This document shows, in pieces, positions 47,142-57,217 of a stretch of 64,000 nt of DNA. A model generated the notes under the pieces. It made no database searches. It was given only the letters and a program-made list of their open reading frames with translations, and was not told the DNA's origin. A program made the translations under genes and the position numbers. How positions within the stretch are numbered: the stretch's first letter is position 1; each line of letters starts with the position of its first letter. The stretch is from Siderastrea radians (Eukaryota > Cnidaria > Anthozoa > Scleractinia > Rhizangiidae): positions 21,319,233 to 21,383,232 of the forward strand of contig OZ024895.1 of assembly GCA_964017195.1 (NCBI GenBank). The letters run 5' to 3'.

Positions 47142-49400
47142 ATATTATAGTGAGCGTTGAACACAGGCTGGTCACGCAATCTTTAATCTGAGTATCTGAC
47201 GAGCGATTGCGTGACGAGCCCAGGAGGGAACAGAAGGCCAAAAAATGTATTAAGGTATTGTCTGGAAGCTGGTCGCGTGTCTGCTGTAAAATATTGCAAG
47301 TGAGCTCAAAGGTTGTCACTTAGAACTGTGAGAAGTAAATTGATTAGGCTACTTAATCGCCTGGCTGTGACGAGCTCGAGTGTGTTTCGTTCGCAGAACT
47401 TTTTATAACTTCAGGTCATACTTACAACCATCACAAACTTGTCATGCTAGAGAACTATTGAATAAATAAGTCACTATGAAAAGAAGGTGATATTGTTAGT
47501 ATTAGTTAGAAATGGATTGGAGAGCTTTCTGGCGACGTACTCCATCTCGCTTTTTGTTTAAGGGAAAAATTCGTGTGGACTGGCTCAACATAGATGATAG
47601 TGTCATTGTTTGTTGGCCCTAGTTGTCTTTTCCTCAACTAGTCAAGCCGCGGTTAAACGTTCCACCATTGTTCTATAACAAGGGCTAAACGTTCATTACA
47701 CATCACTCCAACATGGGGTGCTAAACGCTCCAACGTGGTTGAACCATCAAATGTTGCACAACAATGTTGGAACGCCTGGCCGCGGTTTCATGGGTTGTGC
47801 TCGTCTGTTGGCCCGTCCGCCCTTCTGTCCGTCCGTTTTGTCTGTGGTGCTCTTAATAATGTTGTAAAAGGTGGTTTTAACTCTTGAGTCATTCTCGTTC
47901 CCAGAGCCGCCCAGAGCCGTTCCCAGAGCCGCAGGCGGCTCTGGTGACGAGAAGGACTGTTGAGTCTGTGGATGAAATCCGAAAGTGTGAGTGTGACCAT
48001 GGAGATGCTATCGAGGAACACTTTCCTGTAGTGCTGTTAATTATTCATGAGTCTGGATGAGATCCTAAGGTATGACCAATTCGAATCCTGCGTGGTGACT
48101 ATTCGAATGAAAGCCAATTAGCGGAACTCCCCTATGGTGGTGTTTTAATATATGCTGAGCAAAGTAGTTTTAACTTTTGTTGAGTCCTTGGATGAAAGCC
48201 TAAGGAGACCATACAGGTGTAATTTGTGAATAATACTAATCTATTTTCCTTACGAGCTCCCCAAATTGTCAGAGTAAGAAATCTACGACACCGGTAGTTA
48301 TTTGACATCGGTCACACAACTGTCCTGTGAATAAACTTGTCTTCTGTGAGGAGGTTCCTGTGCAGCAACCGGGTTTCTAATCCCCAGCCACCTCCCCCTC
48401 CCTTGTACCCGGTCTAAACCACCCCCCCCTCATATTTAACCTCTTGGGTGAACTCGAGAGCTCATGGCTTTGGAGTGCAAGGGTTTGAGTAATAATCCGA
48501 AATTCAGTCTTCTATTTAGAATTGTTCGCGATCGCTGCCAAGCAGAAGTGGTAAAACGGTCGTTTGAGAGCGACTCGATTCTTATCACTTGATCAAATTT
48601 TGTTAAGTACACTTGACCTTGCGATGAATGAATTCAACTCACAGTCGCGTTCGGTGAAGCGTAAAACTCGGAAATACCGAAAGATCACGGAATGCCCGCG
48701 CAGCAGACCAGCTTAGATTTAATTTGTCCTAGATTTTATAGCGTTAAAGTAGGCCTGATCTAGTCTCCCGTTGCAGATAGATCGCGTTATTCTGAAATTC
48801 TTTGCTCCTGATTTTAGTAAGTGTGCGCTTCCAACACTAGCTTATAATTGTGAGGAACGGCTAGACGCCGTCGCGATACATAATTTGCAGCCTGCACGTC
48901 TAGTCTACCCACCCCCAAACAGCAGTCATTCCGTGTAGCTATATTGCTAAAAAAATAAGTAATACCCAAGAAACCCTACAAGGCTTTTGCATAGGAAAAA
49001 AAAGTGGTACATGGCGAAAGGGAAAAAAAGTGCAACAAATTTGGGCTTAAAAAATGGGTCCGACCTTCCTCTCAAAAATAAAAATTGTCCGTCCCTTACT
49101 GGGCTATTGCACGGCTTCATGTTGAAATGTAATACCAGTGTTCATAAATTCATGCCTGATAACTTTTCACGATTAAGCAACACGCAGTTGTTTTTCTCAA
49201 AAATAAAAACTTGGGTCAAAAGTGATAAGTGTGCGGCTTGAAAGGGTTTTCCTTGCCAAATAAGGAGTTGTTTTCACAGCCTTTCGAAATACGTAGAACT
49301 TTTTGAGACAGTTCAAACATCAGTGCTATGCTGATTGCATATTTAAGGTAAAATGGTGAAAAGAAATCAGGAAAACTATCCTTCAACTGAACATTATTTA
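47142..49400. other. Intergenic interval between U2SURP and the DM-domain gene
   Basis: It contains one small MITE (47890-47956). A related set of GTTGGAACG/CCACGTTGG-like words appears around 47640-47780. There are C-rich tracts near 48400. I found no coding region. The short frame 48987-49241 has no domain. Confidence 0.5.
47890..47956. mobile_element. CATTCTCG-family MITE, 67 bp
   Basis: It starts CATTCTCGTTCCCAGAGCCG and ends CGGCTCTGGTGACGAGAAGGA. The flanks CTCTTGAGT (47881-47889) and CTGTTGAGT (47957-47965) are a 9-bp duplication with one mismatch. An internal CCCAGAGCCG motif is repeated three times. Confidence 0.8.
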
Positions 49401-49409
49401 GAAAAATAG

Positions 49410-49776
49410 TGCCGTCCGAAAGAAACCTTGCAATAGGAAACACCCGTTAAAAGCTGTCAATCAAATTTTAAAGATGACATTTGATAACGTCCAACGAGCA
49501 AGGTCATCTCTCCTTTCCAGCTCGCACGTGAAACTGTTTATTGTTGTAGCACTCTTATGCCTTGCAATGTGCCTTGTGCTCTTATGCCTTGTGATAGTAA
49601 AAAAATCGGGAGGAAAATCGCCTTTTATGGTAAGCATTTTTGAGAAAACATTGCCATCGGTCGGACACCTCCTTTTAATAGAAAACGCCAGCATAAGCTG
49701 TCAATCAAATGTTGAAGTTGCCATTTGAAAGCCCTTGCCATTGAGCAAGGTCATTTCATTTCGCACATGAAACTGA
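49410..49776 (+). repeat. Diverged tandem duplication upstream of the DM-domain gene
   Basis: Two units offset by about 244 bp (roughly 49410-49533 and 49655-49776) share AAGCTGTCAATCAAAT, GAGCAAGGTCAT and GCAC(G/A)TGAAACTG in order. The second unit ends about 45 bp before the proposed start codon. The 84-residue frame with a hydrophobic stretch (49474-49728) lies inside the first unit and its spacer, and I do not consider it a gene. Confidence 0.7.
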
Positions 49777-49820
49777 TTTGCTTTTCCCTTCGTTACAATA
49801 ACTGCAAATACTATTTGATT

Positions 49821-52800
49821 ATGCCTTCGAAACCCAATTCGAACATCACATCGGCATCAAACCGCAAGCCCCCAACTTGTACGCGTTGTCGCAATCACGG
49901 GATCTACGATGTTCAGCTGAAAGGTCACGGAAATCTTTGCCAGTACAAACTCTGCAACTGCAAGCACTGCAGTTTGATCGTGCAAAGAAGGCTTGTGGTG
50001 GTAAAACCAGACCGTCCGCAGACGGATGCTCGCGGAAAATCGTCCAGAAAGAAACATCCTGTTAAGAAACTGGAAGAAATGGACGGGATGAAGAAGAACG
50101 TTGCAGAAGCTTTGATCGAGCCAAGGATGGGAGAATCTTTGCCGCCTTCGTTTCCGCAAGGAAAAGGTACGCTTAAACGGCAAAAAAAAAAAAAAAAAAA
50201 AATTGTCACCTATTTGAGTTAACTTTTATCCTGCGAGCAGAGGCCTTTCACTCTTCCTAAACAAGTCTAGGAAGATCGAAGCGTCTCTGCTCGCAGGGTA
50301 GTTAACTTTATAAGCTGTATGTTCCATTTTGATCGATCAACCCACGCGGTCGCTTTTGCTGAGAAACATATTGTGTCAAATTTTAGGTTAGTAACCGATT
50401 CTTGGCTGAAATGTTCTCTGAAATAAGCAAGCTTTACTGGTGAAGGATTAATTTTAGCCCTCAGCCCCTAAAAATATGATTTGCTTGTAGAGCAAAAACT
50501 CCAGCTTTCACCCAATAGCATTTTCAGGTCAATAAAGATCAGCAGAACGAATTGGTCATCATTTAAGCAAGCTTAAATGAAAAGAGAGAAAGAGGTTTTA
50601 TTAGCATGATATTTGAGTATAAATCCTGGTGACCAGCGTCGAGTAATTTTCATTCAATTTTAAAGGAAAGAAAGGTCTTATAAGTGGCAGAATGCCGCAC
50701 TCTTCGCCCGGATGCACATCAAAACACTAACACCGGGCAGTTAAAAACCTAGTGTTGAAGGAAAACGGATTGGTGTTTGTCCTCTGCGCATCTAGAAGAT
50801 ACCACAGGCCATGTTAGACAATTGAAGGGCCCGGTGGAAAAAGGGCGTAAGTGATGATTTGAGGTTAAAATCAAAATTGCTCCTATTTAGCTGGTTTTTA
50901 TGTGAGGAACACTGTTGCGCACTTATTTCTTGACCTGAGATCTAAAATTTGAAGAATTAGCGTATTACTTTTGCGTGAAAAGTTTTGTTGAACTGAACTC
51001 GCTCAAGTGAAGATTGAATGATTTCTTTTGTTCTCTGCCTGAACTAAAACAAAGGAATTCAACCGAGAATCCGCGGTCCTGTTGTTTTCTTTGTGTCAGT
51101 TTCAAGTAATACGCTAATTCTTGGAATTGAAGCTCTCAGGTCAAGAAATAAATGCACAGCAATTTTTCTTACACAAAAACGAGCCTGTGTACCATGTTCA
51201 GCTAATTGGCGCCAATTTAGATTTTCTAACTATAATCATCACTTACGCCCTTTTTCCACCGGGCCCTTCAATTGTAAATAGTCTGATTTTTCCTTTCTAT
51301 TCTCAGGGCATGCAGGATCCATGTTTACCAGTCTGACACCATTCAATCCAAGGGAATTTTCAAATGTGAAAAATGGTCATGCAAATTTACCCAAAGAACA
51401 GCCAAGACTTTTTCCAGATTGCACAAACTTTACTGGTCCTCCACACCCTTATGGCTGTTTGGGCTGCTACTCCCCTTGTATACAGAATTTTAATCCCGGA
51501 GCCCCACCGAACATCACAGTTGGATCCCCCGGCCTTCCTAGAATGATGGTACCACTGCCTGAGCAACCCAATGTGTTCCTGAATTTTCCTGCAACTTGTC
51601 ACCAGGTTAGCAATTTCAAGTTAATTAGGCCCAGGGGTTGGGGGGGGGGTAACTCCCTACTGTGGGCTTTATGGGGAGGCTCCACCCAAAACTGGAAACT
51701 TTTTTCCTCTTGCTGAATATGAAAGGTAGGGAAATTTGCTGTTTAATATGGAAGTGTCCCTGAAATACACTAAAGAGATAGCAGCTAAGTCTAAACACTA
51801 TAATATGTTTCATTAAGGGTGCCAAAAATCATAATGACAAAATATTTCTAACTTGGGAATATGCCCATGAACTTGCCCCTATTGCATAGCTACCATGCCT
51901 CCCTTCAAAGTGCACCTAACCTCAAAAATGTTTTTTCACTTGGGTAATTCTCTGCACCTGTCTCAGATATTTTACGCCGTTTTTTCAATAAATTTTTTTT
52001 GCCTATAAAGTTATATATAAAGTTACGGCCTATAAAGTTACGAAAACTGGTCGTCATTTGATTCATGACCGAGCAAGTAGGGGCATGGTCTGTTCCTGAA
52101 ATGACATCACAAACTGTTTTCAATCGTGGTAGCTCTTCAAAAATAGCAATGCAAATCAGTTTGTGACGTCACTTCAGGAATAGACCCATGCCCCTCACTA
52201 GCTCGTTCGTGGATCAAATATCCACAAGTTTTAGTAACTTTTACAGCCCAATAAAAGTGAAATTTCCAAGAGAAAAAGTCCAAATATAGTTGGGACAGGA
52301 GCAGAGATTTATTTATGCCCCCCCCCCAAATATTTTGAAGTTAGGTGCACTTTAACAAGGCCCCATGCCTGATGGCATGATGATTCTTGTGCTTACATAC
52401 TCCATGAAAGATGTCCAATAACTTTAACCTCTCAGCTGATTAAGGTTATAAATTTTTATGCTTGCCTCTTTGTATAACCAGTTGGTCAGCCATCGTGGTG
52501 AGCCTTAAGACTAATAAACAGTTCACTGGGATACTGCACTGTAAACTATAAAAAAGTGGTAGACATGCTTGACTAGGCCCATGTGAGAATAGGCCATTTC
52601 TGAGTTGTCTTGTGCCTCTTTTTCAAAGTGAGGCCAAGTGCACAACCTTTCATGTGAAAATGAGCTTTATCTGCATGTGAATGAAAACTCATTTTCATAA
52701 TATGAAGGCTGTGCACCAAGACTTGCTTTGAAAAAGAGGTACAAGACAACTCAGAAATGGTCATTCCACTTCCTGCCTCTCCTGTGTCCCCACCCCACTC

Positions 52801-52981
52801 CCCCCAACTCAGCTTGCTGCATTTTAATGGCAAAACTTGCTCTGTATTTGTTCTTTCTTCCCAGGGTTTTGCTGTCCATTCTCCACCACTGAATTTAAAT
52901 GTCCAACGACCTATGGAACCTTATCAGAAAAGAATCACTGTTAACCACCAAGAAATGATGGCGAAGCCCAAGTACTTCTAA
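49821..52981 (+). CDS. DM-domain transcription factor (DMRT family), 3 exons
   Basis: Exons 49821-50166, 51307-51605 and 52865-52981 have GT-AG borders and phases that fit (762 nt, 253 aa). The DM domain, a zinc module that binds the DNA minor groove, spans residues about 19-65. All eight ligands are present: C20, C23, H26, H36, C40, C45, C47 and C50, in CTRCRNHG, LKGHGNLC and CNCKHC. The recognition tail reads LIVQRRLVVVKPDR, whereas most family members have ERQRVM, so it is somewhat diverged. The remaining 190 residues are Pro/Asn-rich without a DMA domain. The ATG at 49821 is preferred because it opens just before the domain; the frame is open further upstream to a non-ATG start. DM genes act in sexual and regional development in animals; its role here is unknown. 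The orthology group is not assignable by eye. Confidence 0.9.
50179..50201 (+). repeat. Poly(A) tract
   Basis: A run of about 20 A residues just after the first DM-gene exon donor. It is a simple repeat prone to length change and is not a gene feature. Confidence 0.8.
50227..50300. mobile_element. 74-bp Mutator-type MITE in DM-gene intron 1
   Basis: The ends TATCCTGCGAGCAGAGGC and GTCTCTGCTCGCAGGGTA are inverted copies, with TCTTCCTA and TAGGAAGA inside. It is flanked by the exact nine-mer GTTAACTTT at 50218-50226 and 50301-50309. The end motif is shared with 14067-15108 and 33411-34811. It begins 60 bp after the exon 1 donor. Confidence 0.87.
51904..52356. mobile_element. Fold-back element in DM-gene intron 2
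   Basis: The outer arms TTCAAAGTGCACCTAACCTC on the left and GAAGTTAGGTGCACTTTAAC on the right pair. Inside, GACATCACAAACTG and CAGTTTGTGACGTC pair, as do CTGTTCCTGAAATGACATCA and its counterpart. It is about 450 bp long, with no coding capacity. Confidence 0.7.
52589..52765. mobile_element. Fold-back MITE in DM-gene intron 2
   Basis: The arms GGCCATTTCTGAGTTGTCTT on the left and AAGACAACTCAGAAATGGTC on the right pair. CTCTTTTTCAAAG and CTTTGAAAAAGAG, and TTTCATGTGAAAATGAG and CTCATTTTCATAATATG, also pair. The length is about 177 bp. It ends 100 bp before the last exon of the DM gene. Confidence 0.75.
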
Positions 52982-53075
52982 AGTTAACTTTACAAAGGAC
53001 TATTTCCTTGATTAACTGAACAACGGACTTGTGATTTGGTTGATGTATTTTCCAGTTATCTTAGTTAGCTTTAGT

Positions 53076-53492
53076 TAGGGTTGTCCACATTATGCCGGCA
53101 TAATTTTGAGCACAGTAGTGAGGCAAAAGAATCGAGTAATATGCTGGAATAATAGTGCAAAGTTTCTTCGACTCTTTAAAAAAACTTTATAAAAACTTTG
53201 CCAAAACCTTGAGATTCCCACACAAGACACCGGCCCAGGTTCCACATTTATTGACCAGGCTTGGTTACAAATTAGCAAGAACATGGCTTCCAGCAGTTCC
53301 AGTTCTACAACATGGTCAGCTGCCTCCTCCAACTGTTTCCATTTACACTTGTAATCAACACAAACCTGTCTTCTGTGGCCTTTTATTTATTTTTATGTTA
53401 ATTATAATGGAGCATAGTAGTGATGCTATTTGAGCCTAATAGCATAATAAGCATAATAGTGTGAAACACTGAGCATAATGTGGACAACCCTA
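53076..53492. mobile_element. hAT-type MITE with exact 8-bp TSD
   Basis: A 417-bp element with ends TAGGGTTGTCCACATTATGC and GCATAATGTGGACAACCCTA, a 20-bp perfect TIR. It is flanked by GCTTTAGT at 53068-53075 and 53493-53500. An 8-bp duplication and a TAGGG terminus are typical of the hAT superfamily. The AAGCATAATAG-type words near the right end repeat the terminal motif. It lies in the probable 3' UTR of the DM-domain gene, between its stop (52981) and the AATAAA at 53640-53645. Confidence 0.88.
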
Positions 53493-53639
53493 GCTTTAGT
53501 GTAATCTTAGATTGGTACTTTGTTGACTTTAGCAGGCACGTTTCAAGTTGTGAGTGTGGAGAGCTGAGCAACTACATGATTGTAAGACGTGATTATTATT
53601 TACAAGGAGACAACTTAGTTTACTCAGTGTCAAGTTAAT

Positions 53640-53645
53640 AATAAA
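53640..53645 (+). terminator. Possible DM-gene poly(A) signal
   Basis: AATAAA about 660 bp after the DM-gene stop codon. Further A/T-rich AATAAA-like sequence follows near 53845. If used, the hAT-type MITE at 53076-53492 would be transcribed as part of the 3' UTR. Confidence 0.4.
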
Positions 53646-54157
53646 TTATTGTTGACAACTCTGGATTCAGAACATATTACAACTAAATTTATTTAGTTTT
53701 TTCAATTTTCGAGTTTTTTATTTGGATTGTGAACAATGTCATAATATTTATGGCATATTATGAAAGGAAAGCACAAGTTAGTTTTGAACAATGTCATAAT
53801 ATTTATGACGTTATTGAAGAAAAGCATGTGTTACCTGATATTAATAAATATTACAACAAAATATGTTGGTTTTTTGATGAATAATTTAAAAAGTTAAGAA
53901 AAAATATTGTACTTTCAACCACTTACATTCCTTATCTTATTATTTGTGTATTAATAGCCAAAAGAAGGCCATTTTGCAGTTATCAAAATGTTTGATTCAA
54001 TAGACTTGGCTGTTACTGTGTGAAATAGTTAATATACAGATCATTCTTTCAGAGCTGAATGGTTATGAATTATTTTAAAGCTGCACGACTCTTGAGGGCA
54101 GGTAGCAGTTCTGTACATCTCGGATCTGGTCCGAGATATTCAGGTATTCGCCTACTA

Positions 54158-54456
54158 ATACAAAGGTATTTTTGCGTGTTTTTTGGCTGTGAAAAAAGCA
54201 GATTTTAGCAAGGGCTATTAGAATGCAAAAAGAAAATTAGGGGTAACCACGCATTTTTCAGAGATAATTGAGCTTAAATTTGGAAAGAAATTGCCAGACA
54301 TTCTTTGTATTTTAAAGCTTTTTTAGAATTATGGTTGTTTAATTATCTCTGGAAAATGTGTGGTTACCCACTTTTTTTTTTTAGATTCCAATAACCCTTG
54401 CTAAGATCTGCTTTCCCCCCATATTTGTAACCTTTACAAAAATACCTCTGTATTAG
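54158..54456. mobile_element. Fold-back element related to 27781-28734
   Basis: The arms AATACAAAGGTATTTTTG on the left and CAAAAATACCTCTGTATT on the right pair. Internally, GGGCTATTAGAATGCAAAAA and GATTCCAATAACCC, and GATAATTGAGC and AATTATCTC, pair. The right flank GGGGGCACCGTCCTT resembles the GGCACCATCCTT end of the 27781-28734 element, so the true end may extend to about 54472. Confidence 0.7.
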
Positions 54457-54479
54457 GGGGCACCGTCCTTGGACCCCAC

Positions 54480-57217
54480 CCTTGAGATCCCACCTTCAAC
54501 CTCCTCATAACAGCCACTTTCCTAGGCTGAGAAAAAGCTCGACTTGCACTTAGTTTTGCAACTGAAAGCCATGTTAAGGTGACCTCCCCACACGTAACCA
54601 AATTTATTTGGGCTGTTTAAGGTTGTCATGGGGCTCCAGAGAAAGAAAACAAGTATAGGTACAATATTTCTTTGAACAGTAACCCCTGCCCCCAACTTTC
54701 AGGAACATAGAATGGATATCCCTATTTCATGCCAAACTGAAAAAACCGGGTATTTATTGGAAACTGAAAGACCTGCATTCATTTCCAGTGTTGAGATTAT
54801 CTCAGTTAGGAAAAAGGCATCTTTGAGTGCTGTTTTTGTTTTCTTTCTCAATTGGTTTTCTTTCTTGCCAAATTTCGCACCTCATTTCAGACCTCGCCCA
54901 TAAAGGGAAAAAATCTTAACCCTTTTTCAACACATTAAACAAAACTAGCCAGCTTTACAGGCAACTCTACTGATCGCAAGCAGTGAAGGGTAAGTGAGCA
55001 CAAGCAGGATGATAATTATAAAAGCATAGCGAAAGGGTTTCCTGTTTTCAATCCTCTTCCCCCTACTTTGCCAAGTCTCTTCTCTTTAATAAAGCCTCAT
55101 TGAATTCCGTTTTAAAATAGTGATGAATGTGAAGAAGGCCTAGACAAAACATGCATTATTTCACACCAAAATGGCTCTGACTAGACTCTGGTGCTGTACA
55201 TAGTAAACAGCTCAGGGAGTACCCCAAAGGATTTCAACTGGTAACCCCCCCTCCCTCAAGATTTCAACTTGTTACCCTCTCCCAACAAGATTTCGACTTG
55301 CCTAGTCCTTGTTTATTTTTTACTTTATCCAAGCTTTGAGCTGTTAGAGTGGTTTTACTTAACCTGGAAATAGATAGTAAACTATAACGCACTATTACAC
55401 ACCAATTCCATTGTTTTCTTTTGTTCAACTTTGACTATGAGACACTAATTGTAAGATACTGTTTCACAGGTTTAGTAAAACTACTCTAAATGTAGAGAAG
55501 CACCTCCTTCCCCAAGATTTTAATTCACCCTTTGTTTCCATTTCTATGTCTTAGACTCTCATTGTCCCGAAGATCATGTGCAGTGTCTTAGCAGCCTTTC
55601 ACAGCCAGGGGAGGAACTAACAAATTAAACTGGCATTCCACATCAAGCTGTTTACAAGCAAAAAGATAGCCCACCTAAAACTGCAAGCGCGGCGATCAAA
55701 CAGCGTCATTCTGCTTTCCTCACAAACAAACAAACAAACATCAACCAACAGTTTTGATATGAGATTTTGGTTTGTCATTTAGCTTACAGTAGAGATTAGA
55801 ACACAGAAAATTCTTTTCAATAACAATATATAATTATCTCAACTACAACTTTACAAATTTTTTCATAGTTGAACTTTTGAAACAGTAACAACAACGTGGT
55901 TATCAAATTTTTGATTTGGTTAGGGGCTAACTATTAATTTTCTGTCATCACTCATGCACATAGAAAAACTTTAACCCAGTGATGTGAGATCACAGCCGAC
56001 AGAAACTGGACCAAGAAACCAACACCATGTGAGGATAGACATGCTTTAGCTTAAAATTACTCTGCAAATTGACTGCATCATAAGTTATCACATAGGACAA
56101 GAGAAGTATACTTTAACTTATAAATAAGTTAGTTACAATACTTTTATGTCAGCTTCAAAAACAAATGCCTGTTAGTGAAACAATTACTTAAGGGTGAAGT
56201 ACAAAATTAAACTTTTTGGCCACCTTAGGATTTATGTCACTAGAACTGATGGGCAGTCAAGAGATACCCTAGCTAAAAACACATTCAATTAATATATTAA
56301 TTAGAGAGGTTTGACAGACATAGACCCAGAATAAATAACTACACTTGTACAAAGGATGCTTAACATTTTCTACAGCTGTAAAAGTTAAATGCAGCTTCCA
56401 CAAGATTGGAAAGAACGGATGGTTCTGATTCATCTAGGCACAGCTCGAATGAACACCTATCAGGATTAACTTTTGCTGACAAGTACATGTAAAGACAACA
56501 AAAAGATAAATCTAATGCTAAGTTTTAGTCACCACATATTTCAAGTGATATAATATCATGGTAACGATTTAATAATATTTTATGTTCTCAAGCATTTTTC
56601 TGAATATAAACTCAACTTTTCCCCTCCAACCTATACTTCTTATGTCTTCTACTTTTCGTGCTCCTTAGACTCTGAAAATATGTGGCTGTAATTGATGACT
56701 TATGGTAGGCCAAATCTTATACATTATCTACATTTCTTCACATCAAAGTCTCGTTGAAATAATAAACAATGAAACTAATCCGTTTGCACTGCTGAGCTTG
56801 GAGTTACATTTACATCTTTGACTGGAAAATGGCCAAGTATTTCCACTTTGCTTCAAATTGAAAAATGATCAAAACGTTCAGAGGGCTTGTGTATTTTTTT
56901 TTTACCTTGGGTAGGGAAACACAGTTCAGCACTGCAAAATATTAATTATTGAACGTAAGCTGGACAATGCTGTCCTTCAAAATATAAAAATCAAAATGAC
57001 ATGTCTTGATTCCATAACACCACAATTTCTTTTTAATCTCAGTCAAGAAAAAGGTGATATGGAGGAATCAATTATGATCAGTGTCAACTACTGTCGCTAG
57101 GAATTAATGTGAGCAGCTCATTGCATTCCACTAATGCTCTCACTCTAGAAGCATTTACTGTCTGCAAATGTCCACTAGGAAATAAGGACCATTTTCAACA
57201 AATTAAATACACATCTC
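54480..57217. other. Gene-free interval downstream of the TatD-type gene
   Basis: No coding region is supported on either strand. Anonymous C-rich and A-rich stretches occur (for example a CAAA tandem at 55722-55741). The part near 57217 presumably contains the 3' UTR of the minus-strand nuclease gene, but I could not assign a poly(A) signal. Confidence 0.45.

Noticed and set aside
49474..49728. 84-residue frame with a hydrophobic, membrane-like stretch upstream of the DM-domain gene
   Set aside because: It lies within a diverged tandem duplication whose other unit is not open in the same frame, and no splice or family support was found.
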